DNA of 64,000 bases from Betaproteobacteria bacterium (GTDB lineage: Bacteria > Pseudomonadota > Gammaproteobacteria > Burkholderiales > Rhodocyclaceae). Under the pieces are notes generated by a model. The model was not told the origin of the DNA, searched no databases, and saw only the letters and a list, made by a program, of their open reading frames with translations. How positions within the stretch are numbered: position 1 is the stretch's first letter; each line of letters starts with the position of its first letter. The stretch lies in NCBI GenBank assembly GCA_016720065.1, contig JADJXY010000002.1, positions 2,741,001 through 2,805,000 on the forward strand. Reading direction: 5' to 3'. This document shows, piece by piece, positions 1 to 7,662 of this stretch. A program made the position numbers and the translations under genes.

Positions 1-1
1 C

Positions 2-250
2 GCCCGGGCCAAGCACGACGGCAAGAATCCCTCCTGGACCAGCTACGAGAAGCTGCGGGCGGTGATCGAGAAGAAGATGTTCTCCAACACCGAGGAACTG
101 TTGCCGGTCATCTCCTTCAACACCAAGGCCAGCGCCGACGAACAGAAGAAGCACCAGGACTTCGTCAATCGTATGATCACCAAGGGCTATACCGAGAAGC
201 AGGTGCGCCTGCTGTGCGAGTGGTATCTGCGGGTGCGCAAGTCTTCGTGA
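2..250 (+). CDS. prkA: PrkA-family serine protein kinase, C-terminal end (partial)
   Basis: Only the last 82 codons are in the window; the gene runs off the left edge. The fragment includes KKMFSNTEELLPVISF and KGYTEKQVRLLCEWYLRVRK, which I recognise as the conserved C-terminus of PrkA (YeaG), an AAA+/kinase-like protein of bacterial stress and stationary-phase responses. It is followed 51 bp later by a YeaH homologue and then SpoVR. This is the prkA-yeaH-spoVR order common in proteobacteria and supports the call. The ATPase and kinase motifs lie outside the window, so activity cannot be judged. Confidence 0.88.
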   Translation, partial: ARAKHDGKNPSWTSYEKLRAVIEKKMFSNTEELLPVISFNTKASADEQKKHQDFVNRMITKGYTEKQVRLLCEWYLRVRKSS

Positions 251-301
251 TGGGCCGGGGGCGCGAGGCCTGTGCCGCGCGCCCGACACAGGGAGTCCCC
301 A

Positions 302-1570
302 ATGACGGTACGCATCGTCGATCGGCGGCAGGACAGCAAGAACAAGAGCTCGATCAACCGGAGCCGGTTCATCCAGCGCTTCAAGGGACAGATTCGCAAA
401 TCGGTGGCCGACGCCATCGCCAAGCGGGGCATCCGCGATCTGGACAACGGCGAAAAAATCGGCATTCCCGGCAAGGACATCTCCGAACCCCATTTCCGCC
501 ACGGCCGGGGGGGCAAGCGGGATATGGTCCACCCCGGCAACGACCGCTTCAATACCGGCGACCAGGTCGAGCGCCCCCTGGGCGGTGGCAGCGGCCAGGG
601 CAAAGGCAAGGCAAGCAATGAAGGGGAGGGCCTGGACGATTTCGTCTTTACCCTCACCCGGGACGAGTTTCTCGACATCTTCTTCGACGAACTGGCCCTG
701 CCCAACCTGATCAAGCGCCAGCTCGCCCGGGTGGATGAATACAAGCGGGTGCGGGCCGGCTATACCCAAACAGGGGTGCCGACCAACATCAATCTGGTGC
801 GCACCATGCGCGGCGCCGCCGGCCGCCGGGTGGCGGTGGGCGGCCCCTATGCCGCCCGCCTGCGGGAATTGCAGGAGGAACTGGACCGCCTGAAGCGCGA
901 CGTGCCGGGCGACCCGGACATCGAGCGCATCGAGCGGGAAATCGCCTGCCTCAAGGCGCGCCGCGAGGCCATTCCCTTCATCGACCCCTTCGACCTGCGC
1001 TTCAGCAACCGCATCCGCATCCCCCAGCCTTCGACCCAGGCGGTGATGTTCTGCCTGATGGACGTTTCGGGCTCCATGGACGAGCAGAAGAAGCAGATGG
1101 CCAAGCGCTTCTTCATGCTGCTCTACCTCTTTCTCAATCGCAATTACGAAAAGATCGAGGTGGTCTTCATCCGTCACCACACCGCCGCCGAAGAAGTGGA
1201 CGAAGAGAACTTCTTCCACTCCCGGGAAACCGGCGGCACCATCGTGTCCAGCGCCCTGAAACTCATGCAGCAGATCATCGCCGAGCGCTACAGCTCCAGT
1301 CTGTGGAACATCTACGGCGCCCAGGCCTCCGACGGTGACAACTGGAACGACGACTCGCCCCTGTGCCGGCAAATCCTCGGCGAATCCATCCTGCCCTGCG
1401 TGCAGTACTTCGCCTACATCGAAATCACCGAGGGCGCGCCGCAGAACCTGTGGCTGGAATACGAGCGGCTGCAGGAGACCCACCCGGAGTGCTTCGCCCT
1501 GCAGCGTATCGGCGAGGTCACCGACATCTACCCCGTCTTCCGGGAACTGTTCCACAAGAGGCTGGCATGA
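302..1570 (+). CDS. yeaH: YeaH/YhbH family protein (DUF444, VWA-like)
   Basis: 422-aa protein matching the YeaH/YhbH family over its full length. Visible landmarks are the N-terminal VDRRQDSKNKSSINR, HPGNDRF around residue 80, a Gly-rich linker, and a von Willebrand A-like core with the metal site DVSGSMD starting at residue 254. The end is PVFRELFHKRL. I chose the ATG at 302 because family similarity begins there; an upstream in-frame start at 272 would add ten unrelated residues. YeaH acts with the PrkA kinase in stress responses, but its biochemical role is not established. It lies between prkA and spoVR. Confidence 0.93.
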   Translation: MTVRIVDRRQDSKNKSSINRSRFIQRFKGQIRKSVADAIAKRGIRDLDNGEKIGIPGKDISEPHFRHGRGGKRDMVHPGNDRFNTGDQVERPLGGGSGQGKGKASNEGEGLDDFVFTLTRDEFLDIFFDELALPNLIKRQLARVDEYKRVRAGYTQTGVPTNINLVRTMRGAAGRRVAVGGPYAARLRELQEELDRLKRDVPGDPDIERIEREIACLKARREAIPFIDPFDLRFSNRIRIPQPSTQAVMFCLMDVSGSMDEQKKQMAKRFFMLLYLFLNRNYEKIEVVFIRHHTAAEEVDEENFFHSRETGGTIVSSALKLMQQIIAERYSSSLWNIYGAQASDGDNWNDDSPLCRQILGESILPCVQYFAYIEITEGAPQNLWLEYERLQETHPECFALQRIGEVTDIYPVFRELFHKRLA

Positions 1571-1634
1571 GCGGCACACCTTCACGCCCGCCCCCCTTCG
1601 CCCCGCCCCTGGCGGGAATCCCGGCGGGAGCGCC

Positions 1635-3158
1635 ATGAGCAAGAAGAAAATCCGCCCCATCGCCGAAGGCTCCGACTGGACCGTCGAAGCCATCGAGCGC
1701 TACGACGCCGAAATCGGCCGCGTGGCGCGCAACTACGGCCTCGACTGCTACCGCCACCAACTGGAGATCATCACTGCGGAGCAGATGATGGACGCCTACG
1801 CCTCCATCGGCATGCCGGTCTATTACCACCACTGGTCCTTCGGCAAGCACTTCCTGGAAACCGAGAACCGCTACAAGCGCGGCCACATGGGCCTGGCGTA
1901 CGAGATCGTCATCAATTCGGACCCCTGCATCGCCTACCTGATGGAGGAGAACACCCTCACCATGCAGGCCCTGGTGATCGCCCACGCCGCCTACGGCCAC
2001 AACTCCTTCTTCAAGGGCAATCATCTCTTCCGCCAGTGGACCAGCGCCGACGCCATCATCGACTACCTGGTCTTCGCCAAGAACTACATCGCCCAGTGCG
2101 AGGAACGCCATGGCGCGGAAGCCGTGGAGCGCCTGGTGGATGCCTGCCACGCCCTCATGAACCTGGGCGTCGACCGCTACAAGCGCTCCCCCCGCCTTTC
2201 CCTGGAAAAGGAAACCCTGCGTCAGAAGGAGCGGGAAGCCTATCTCCAGGCCCAGATCAACGACCTCTGGCGCACCCTGCCCAAGCAGGAAGTGGTCGAG
2301 ATGCAGGAAGAGGAACGCCGCTTCCCCGAGGAACCCGAAGAGAACCTGCTCTATTTCGTGGAAAAGAACGCCCCCCTGCTGGAACCCTGGCAGCGGGAAG
2401 TGGTGCGCATCGTGCGCAAGATCGGCCAGTATTTCTATCCCCAGCGCCAGACCCAGGTGATGAACGAAGGCTGGGCCACCTACTGGCACTACACCCTGCT
2501 CAACACCCTCTACGACGAGGGGCGGCTGTCGGACGGCTTCATGATCGAATTCCTCCAGTCCCACACCAATGTCGTCTACCAGCCCCCCTACAACAGCCCC
2601 TGGTATTCGGGCATCAACCCCTACGCCCTGGGCTTTGCGATGTGGAGGGATTTGCGCCGCATCTGCGAGACCCCGGACGACGAGGACCGGGAGTGGTTCC
2701 CCGACGTCGCCGGGTCCGACTGGCGCGAGACCTTCAATTTCGCCCTCAGCAACTTCAAGGACGAGAGCTTCGTCGCCCAGTACCTCTCGCCGCGGCTGAT
2801 GCGGGAATTCCGCCTTTTCGCGATCCTCGACGACGATACGCGCAAGAACCTGCACATCGCCGCCATCCACGATGACCGGGGCTACCGCGGCCTGCGCCGC
2901 ACCCTCGGTGAACAGTACAACCTGGGCAGCAGCGAACCCAATATCCAGGTCTGGAACGTGGACCTGCGGGGCGACCGCTCCCTCACTCTGCGCCACTTCC
3001 TGCACGACCGCCGCCCCCTGGGGCCGGAGACCGAAGCGGTCCTGGAGCATCTGGCCTACCTGTGGGGCTTCACCGTGCGGCTGGAGGAGCAGCTCCCCAG
3101 CGGCAACGTCAATCTGCTGTTCGAAAAAAAGAGCGAGAAGCGGCGGCGTGAGGGGTAG
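1635..3158 (+). CDS. spoVR: SpoVR family protein (YcgB-like)
   Basis: 507-aa protein starting MSKKKIRPIAEGSDWTVE and matching the SpoVR/YcgB family end to end. Conserved blocks include YYHHWSFGKHF near residue 55, HAAYGHNSFFKGN, NEGWATYWHYTLLN and NPYALGFAMWRDL. The His/Glu-rich blocks suggest metal binding, but no enzymatic reaction is established for the family. It completes the prkA-yeaH-spoVR stress trio. The 64 bp after yeaH hold no other gene. Reading frames extending upstream into yeaH are ignored because similarity begins at this ATG. Confidence 0.93.
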   Translation: MSKKKIRPIAEGSDWTVEAIERYDAEIGRVARNYGLDCYRHQLEIITAEQMMDAYASIGMPVYYHHWSFGKHFLETENRYKRGHMGLAYEIVINSDPCIAYLMEENTLTMQALVIAHAAYGHNSFFKGNHLFRQWTSADAIIDYLVFAKNYIAQCEERHGAEAVERLVDACHALMNLGVDRYKRSPRLSLEKETLRQKEREAYLQAQINDLWRTLPKQEVVEMQEEERRFPEEPEENLLYFVEKNAPLLEPWQREVVRIVRKIGQYFYPQRQTQVMNEGWATYWHYTLLNTLYDEGRLSDGFMIEFLQSHTNVVYQPPYNSPWYSGINPYALGFAMWRDLRRICETPDDEDREWFPDVAGSDWRETFNFALSNFKDESFVAQYLSPRLMREFRLFAILDDDTRKNLHIAAIHDDRGYRGLRRTLGEQYNLGSSEPNIQVWNVDLRGDRSLTLRHFLHDRRPLGPETEAVLEHLAYLWGFTVRLEEQLPSGNVNLLFEKKSEKRRREG

Positions 3159-3172
3159 CGGCCTCCTTTGCG

Positions 3173-3490
3173 GTGCACCTCTCCGCGCCGCTGGTTGCCG
3201 AATACGAAGCGGTCCTGAAGCGGGGCTCGCTGACGCTTTCAGGGAAGGAGATCGATGACGTGCTCGACTTTATTTGCGCCCGTTCGGTTCTTCACCGCAT
3301 CTTTTTTCTCTGGCGGCCCGTACTCAAGGATCCCGACGACGATTTTCTTCTGGAACTTGCGGTCAAGGCAGGCGCGAGCATCGTGACCTGGAACGTCGGT
3401 GACTTCAAACCTGCCTTTGATTTCGGCTTCGTTGTTCAGACCCCCCGCGAATTTCTCGATTCCCTGGAGCCTTCTCATGAGTACCCTTAG
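3173..3490 (+). pseudogene. 5'-truncated PIN-domain toxin remnant
   Basis: The 105 codons from a GTG match the C-terminal three quarters of PIN-domain toxins of the COG1569 type: LSAPLVAEYEAVLKR, then DPDDDFLLELAVKAGA and IVTWNVGDF. The usual first 30-40 residues, with the first catalytic Asp (the DTNV block), are absent. An in-frame stop at 3149 closes the frame, so the start has been lost rather than misplaced. Without the first acidic residue nuclease activity is unlikely. It begins 14 bp after spoVR stops and overlaps the next antitoxin-like gene by 14 bp, which fits a decayed toxin-antitoxin pair. Confidence 0.7.
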
Positions 3491-3713
3491 CGTTCGCCTT
3501 CCCGATTCCCTGCACAAGCTGGCCAAGGAAACTGCGAGCCAGGATCACGTCTCGATGAACCAGTTCATCGCCACGGCCGTTGCTGAAAAAGTTGCCGCCC
3601 TGAGTACGGAGAGCTACCTCAAGGAGCGCGCTGCGCGTGCAAGCGAAGGCAAATTCAGGGCGGCCCTGGCCAAAGTTCCGGACGTACTGCCCGAGGTGAT
3701 CGAGAAGCAGTAG
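3477..3713 (+). CDS. Ribbon-helix-helix (HicB/CopG-like) antitoxin
   Basis: 78-aa protein MSTLSVRLPDSLHKLAKETA..., with the pattern of a ribbon-helix-helix DNA-binding fold: beta strand TLSVRLP, helices LHKLAKETA and SMNQFIATAVAEKVAAL. A charged tail follows that would bind a toxin partner. It overlaps the end of the PIN-domain remnant, so it is probably the orphaned antitoxin of that pair and may still bind DNA. The ATG at 3477 is chosen because the fold starts there; the in-frame extension upstream overlaps the PIN frame and has no similarity. Confidence 0.72.
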   Translation: MSTLSVRLPDSLHKLAKETASQDHVSMNQFIATAVAEKVAALSTESYLKERAARASEGKFRAALAKVPDVLPEVIEKQ

Positions 3714-3735
3714 TCCCACCCAAGGCTTCAGCGCC

Positions 3736-4566
3736 ATGATCAACATCCTGCGCCGCGCCATCGTCATCTTGCTCCTGGCCTACGTCGGTCTGGTCACCTG
3801 GTTCTGGTGGAATCAGGAGAACATCATCTTCCGCGGCGAGCCGCTCCCCGCGGCCCATGATTTCCGTCTGCCCAAGGATGTGGAGGAGTTGAGCATCCCG
3901 GTGGCCGAGGGCACGCTCTCGGCCCTCAATCTGCGCCTGCCCCGACCCCGGGGCGTGGTCTTCTTCCTGCACGGCAACGGCGGCAATCTGGACAGTTGGT
4001 TCTCCAACCACGACTTCTACCGCCAGGCCAATCTCGACCTCTTCATGATCGACTACCGCGGCTACGGCAAGAGCGGCGGCAAGGTCGCCGACGAGGCCCA
4101 GTTCCTGGCCGACGTGCGGGCCGCCTGGGCGGTGCTCGCGGCGCGCTACCCTGAGACCCCCAGGATCATCCACGGCCGCTCCCTGGGCAGCGGCCCGGCG
4201 GCCATCCTGGCGGCGGAAGTCCAGCCGGCCCTCACCGTCCTGGTTTCGCCCTATTGCAGCCTCGGGGAACTGGCCTCCACGGCCTACCCCTTCCTGCCCG
4301 GCTTCGTCGTGCGCTATCCCTTCGACGGCTGCAGCGCCGCCGGATCGATCCGGGGCCCCCTGCTGCTCCTGCACGGCGACGCCGACACCCTCATTCCCCC
4401 GGCCCACAGCGCCCTGATCAAGGCCCGGGCGCCAAACGCCGAAGTCGTCATCCTGCCAGGCGCCGGCCACGACGACGTCCATCTCGCCGACACCTACGGC
4501 CCCACGCTGCGGGCGCGGCTGGATCGGGTGGGGTGCGGCGCGGGTTCAGCCCTGGCTTGCCGCTGA
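3736..4566 (+). CDS. Alpha/beta hydrolase, membrane-anchored (YfhR/BEM46-like)
   Basis: 276-aa protein. One N-terminal hydrophobic segment (residues 7-24) is followed by an alpha/beta-hydrolase domain with the oxyanion-region motif FLHGNGGN (about 77-84). The nucleophile elbow is GRSLGSG with Ser149, the acid lies in HGDADTLIP (Asp217) and the His in GAGHDD (His245), so the catalytic triad looks complete. It resembles the YfhR/BEM46 group, whose substrates are unknown. It follows the antitoxin by 22 bp on the same strand but has no evident functional link to it. Confidence 0.82.
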   Translation: MINILRRAIVILLLAYVGLVTWFWWNQENIIFRGEPLPAAHDFRLPKDVEELSIPVAEGTLSALNLRLPRPRGVVFFLHGNGGNLDSWFSNHDFYRQANLDLFMIDYRGYGKSGGKVADEAQFLADVRAAWAVLAARYPETPRIIHGRSLGSGPAAILAAEVQPALTVLVSPYCSLGELASTAYPFLPGFVVRYPFDGCSAAGSIRGPLLLLHGDADTLIPPAHSALIKARAPNAEVVILPGAGHDDVHLADTYGPTLRARLDRVGCGAGSALACR

Positions 4567-4808
4567 GGCGAAGCTTTCCTGGATACTCGCTGACACCGCC
4601 CTGCAACAACTGCTCCCAGGAAACCAGCGGCGTTCCCGATTTGGAAAACTCCAGGGGGTCCGTCCAGCGCACCTCGGGATCACCGCCAACCCCTGACCTT
4701 CCAGGGGGCATATGATGAAATCATTCTAATCACCCCGAGGTGCCCGAGACATGGCTCTCCTCGAACGGCGCAACATCCCCCGACGCTTCGGGGATCTCGA
4801 AGCGTACC

Positions 4809-5132
4809 GGCTACGCGTCCCTGGCCTACCTCAAGCGTTTCCCCTTCGAGCAACTCAAGGTGGACCAGTCCTTCATCCGCGACCTGGAATCGGACCCGGA
4901 TCACGCGGCAATCGTCCACGCCATCATCGGCATGGGGCGCACCCTGCGTCTTCAGGGGGTTGCGGAGGGCGTCGAACGCTCCAGCCAGCACCAGTTCCTG
5001 GCCAGCCACGGATGCGCCTTGTTCCAGGGTTATCTCTTCGGCAGGCCGATGCCGATAGGCGAACTTGAACACTGGCTGGCAACCGGCCCTGCATCGAATC
5101 CGCCATTTCCGGGCACCCGCGATCTCTTCTGA
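4809..5132 (+). pseudogene. EAL-domain (c-di-GMP phosphodiesterase) C-terminal remnant
   Basis: From GYASLAYLKRFPFEQLKVDQ onward (about 100 codons) the frame matches the last third of an EAL domain, including FIRDLESDPDHAAIV, GVAEGVE and QGYLFGRPMP. The EAL signature and most catalytic residues, which should lie upstream, are absent. The codons just before (from a possible GTG at 4740) show no similarity. The 242 bp from 4567 to 4808 hold no gene I can recognise; they contain an inverted repeat CACCTCGGG/CCCGAGGTG (4670-4678 and 4734-4742) and the small dyad ATGATgaaATCAT (4712-4724). I read this as the residue of a deleted gene. Confidence 0.75.
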
Positions 5133-5178
5133 GCCCCTGGGCGGCCCTTGACGTTGCGGCGCCTTTTGGGCCGCTGCC

Positions 5179-5203
5179 AATGGCGGTATAGTCGCCGGCC
5201 ATG
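5179..5203 (+). promoter_or_regulatory. TATAGT -10-like element directly before a start codon, copy 1
   Basis: TATAGT lies at 5187-5192, exactly 8 nt before the ATG at 5201, and there is no Shine-Dalgarno sequence between them. If it is a -10 box, transcription would start at or within one or two bases of the ATG, giving a leaderless or nearly leaderless mRNA. No clear -35 box is seen at the usual spacing. Copy 2 at 6850-6874 differs by one base. Confidence 0.5.
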
Positions 5204-6793
5204 AACCGCGATTCGTCCACCGACCCTGTCCGGCCCGGAGCAGCGATGCTCTGCGTGACCGCCTGCCTGACCGGCGCCCTGGTCATGGTGATCGAGATCC
5301 TTGGCGCCCGGATCATCGGACCCTTCTTCGGTGTCAGCCTTTACGTCTGGACCGCCCTGATCAGCGTCACCCTCCTGGCCCTCGCCCTGGGTTACGCCGC
5401 CGGCGGCTGGCTTGCCGATCGCCAGCCGCACGCCGCCCTCCTCTATGGGCTGATCGGACTTGCCGGCTGCTGGCTCATCCTGCTTCCCGGGTTCAAGGCC
5501 CCTGTCCTCGAGGCAGCCATGCCGGCCGGCCTGCGCCTCGGCTGTTTCGTCGCTGCCTCGCTGCTCTTTGGCCCCCCGCTTTTCCTGCTCGGCTGCGTGT
5601 CACCCTTCCTGCTGCGGCTCGCCGCCCTCGATCTGAGCCGAATCGGCCGCACCGCGGGTCTGCTCTATGCGGTGTCCACCGCCGGCAGCTTTGTCGGCGC
5701 CGCCGGCACCGGTTTCTATCTTCTCGGCAGTTTCGGCGTGATCGCCACCCTGCGCTTGTCCGGCGCCGCTCTCGTCCTGCTGGCCTGCGCCTACTTCGTC
5801 CGCGCCCGCCCGGGGCACGCCCTCCTTCTTGCAGCAGGCCTGGTGCCGCTGGCCTGGACACCTCACGCAGCCCTGGAAGCAAGTACCGCCGACGGAACTC
5901 GGGCCCGCATCGTCTGGGCCCGAGACAGCTTTTATGGCGCGCTGAAAATCGTCGAGTATCAGGGAAAAGGCATCCGAACCCGGGAACTGACCATTGACGG
6001 ACTGATCCAGGGAGGCATCGACACCCAAAATGGCCAGTCGATCTACGAATACGCCTATCTGCTCGAGCGCCTGCCTCTGGCGCTTCGTCCCGATGGGCAC
6101 ACGGCGCTGATGGTCGGCCTCGGCACGGGCGTCGCCGCTCGGGCGCTTGCCGCCCACGGCCTCGATGTCGAAGTGGTGGAACTCGATCCCCAGGTTCGCG
6201 AAGCCGCCGTACGGCACTTTGATTTCCCTCCAGGGATTCCGGTGGCGATCGAGGATGCCCGGACTTTTCTCGCCCGGGGCACCAAGCGCTATGACTATCT
6301 GCTCATCGACGTCTTCAACGGCGACACGACGCCGGGCTACCTGCTCTCCCGGGAGGCCCTGCGGGCAGCCAAGGCGCGCTTGGCTCCGGGTGGGGTGCTG
6401 GCCTTCAACCTCATGGGCAGCGCCGATCCCGAAGAAGGCATGTTGCCCGCCGTCCTCGCGACCCTCGCCGAGCAATTTCGCACCGTGCGCGTCCAGCCTG
6501 CCGGCGCCAAGACCGATGCCGCCTGGGGCAACTACGTGGTTCTGGCCAGCGACGGGGCAGCAGAATACGCCCGGACGCCTGACTTGAGGCAAATCCATCC
6601 CCTGGCCGCCGACGCAGCGACCCTGCTGGCCGCCCCTGCCCTTCGGATGCGACACACAAACGCCACGCCTCTGACCGACGATTTCAACCCCCTCGACCTG
6701 CGCGACACCCGGCTCAAGGAATTGGTGCGCCGGGAGTTGCTGGAAACAACCCCAGCGTCGATCCTGCACGCACTCCCCGGCAACCTCGGTTAG
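5201..6793 (+). CDS. Spermidine-synthase-like methyltransferase-fold protein with N-terminal membrane domain
   Basis: 530-aa fused protein. Residues 15-225 form about seven to eight hydrophobic helices (ALVMVIEILGARIIGPFFG, LYVWTALISVTLLALALGY and others). The rest is a Rossmann-fold domain like polyamine aminopropyltransferases, with nucleotide-binding VGLGTG near residue 305, then VELDP, an EDAR motif and LIDVFNGD. This fused architecture is widespread, and most members have no proven activity. The acidic loop differs from classical SpeE, so polyamine synthesis should not be assumed. No speD or speA homologue is nearby. The ATG at 5201 has a -10-like hexamer only 8 nt upstream. Confidence 0.8.
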   Translation: MNRDSSTDPVRPGAAMLCVTACLTGALVMVIEILGARIIGPFFGVSLYVWTALISVTLLALALGYAAGGWLADRQPHAALLYGLIGLAGCWLILLPGFKAPVLEAAMPAGLRLGCFVAASLLFGPPLFLLGCVSPFLLRLAALDLSRIGRTAGLLYAVSTAGSFVGAAGTGFYLLGSFGVIATLRLSGAALVLLACAYFVRARPGHALLLAAGLVPLAWTPHAALEASTADGTRARIVWARDSFYGALKIVEYQGKGIRTRELTIDGLIQGGIDTQNGQSIYEYAYLLERLPLALRPDGHTALMVGLGTGVAARALAAHGLDVEVVELDPQVREAAVRHFDFPPGIPVAIEDARTFLARGTKRYDYLLIDVFNGDTTPGYLLSREALRAAKARLAPGGVLAFNLMGSADPEEGMLPAVLATLAEQFRTVRVQPAGAKTDAAWGNYVVLASDGAAEYARTPDLRQIHPLAADAATLLAAPALRMRHTNATPLTDDFNPLDLRDTRLKELVRRELLETTPASILHALPGNLG

Positions 6794-6849
6794 TCGAACC
6801 AAGCCGTGCAGGGGCGGCGCAAGCCCCGGGACGTCGCCCAGAATGCACG

Positions 6850-6874
6850 AATGGCGCTATAGTCGCCGGCCATG
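6850..6874 (+). promoter_or_regulatory. TATAGT -10-like element directly before a start codon, copy 2
   Basis: TATAGT at 6858-6863 ends 8 nt before the queC ATG at 6872. The 25-base block from AATGGCG through the start codon matches copy 1 (5179-5203) except for one G/C difference. There is no Shine-Dalgarno sequence, which again suggests a leaderless or very short-leader transcript. The pair may reflect duplication or convergent use of one promoter-start arrangement. Confidence 0.5.
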
Positions 6875-7549
6875 ACCAAGAAAGCAGTCGTTCTCCTCTC
6901 CGGCGGCCTCGATTCCGCCACCTGCCTCGCCATCGCCCGCCAACAGGGGTTTGCCAGTTACTGCCTCTCCTTCGACTACGGCCAGCGACATCGGGCCGAA
7001 CTCGACGCGGCCACCGCTCTTGCCCGCACCCTGGGCGCCACCGAACATCGCATCCTCAATCTCGGGCTTGCCCAGTTCGGCGGCTCGGCGCTGACCGATG
7101 CCGCCATTGCCGTTCCCACCAGCGGGGTCCTGCCGGGAATTCCGGTCACCTACGTCCCGGCCCGCAATACCATCATGCTGTCCCTGGCCCTGGCCTGGGC
7201 CGAGGTCCTGGGCAGCCGCGACATCTTTGTCGGCGTCAACGCGGTGGACTACTCCGGCTATCCCGATTGCCGCCCCGAGTACATCGCCGCCTTCGAGCGC
7301 CTTGCCAACCTCGCCACCAAGGCCGGCGCCGAGGGGGCCGCCTTTACGGTGCATGCCCCGCTCATCCACCTTTCCAAAGCGGAAATCGTGGCGACCGGAG
7401 CGGCCCTGGGGGTGGACTACGGGCTCACCGTGTCCTGCTATCAGGCCGATGCGGCCGGACGGGCCTGCGGCATTTGCGACTCCTGCCGCCTGCGCCGGGA
7501 AGGCTTTGCTGCTGCCGGGTTCGCGGACCCGACCCGCTACACGCCCTGA
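6872..7549 (+). CDS. queC: 7-cyano-7-deazaguanine synthase QueC
   Basis: 225-aa ATP-dependent enzyme that converts 7-carboxy-7-deazaguanine to preQ0 in queuosine biosynthesis. It shows the PP-loop SGGLDS at residues 10-15, FDYGQRHRAEL, YVPARNTIMLSLA and GVNAVDYSGYPDCRPEY. The Cys-rich zinc site near the C-terminus reads SCYQADAAGRACGICDSC. Length and motifs are standard. It stands alone, without queD or queE beside it, and I saw no preQ1-riboswitch-like leader: the -10-like element sits immediately before the start codon. Confidence 0.96.
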   Translation: MTKKAVVLLSGGLDSATCLAIARQQGFASYCLSFDYGQRHRAELDAATALARTLGATEHRILNLGLAQFGGSALTDAAIAVPTSGVLPGIPVTYVPARNTIMLSLALAWAEVLGSRDIFVGVNAVDYSGYPDCRPEYIAAFERLANLATKAGAEGAAFTVHAPLIHLSKAEIVATGAALGVDYGLTVSCYQADAAGRACGICDSCRLRREGFAAAGFADPTRYTP

Positions 7550-7662
7550 ACCATGGATGGAGACAGGCCTCCGCGCGCACGGGCGCTACGCCCACCCCGC
7601 AAGTCCTGGCCGAACGGAGAGGGGGGCAGCGCCGCAACGCCGCCCAGCGCTTGCCCTGAACC

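Noticed and set aside
1518..3050. Very long minus-strand open frame opposite spoVR
   Set aside because: Low-complexity Val/Gly/Leu/Ala-rich text caused by high GC in the wobble frame; the plus-strand protein matches SpoVR throughout.
5148..5192. TTGACG at 5148-5153 as -35 box for the TATAGT at 5187
   Set aside because: The spacer would be 33 bp, far beyond the usable range.
6794..6871. Possible preQ1 riboswitch before queC
   Set aside because: The -10-like box lies 8 nt before the ATG, leaving no transcribed leader, and I saw no preQ1-I type hairpin with an A-rich tail.
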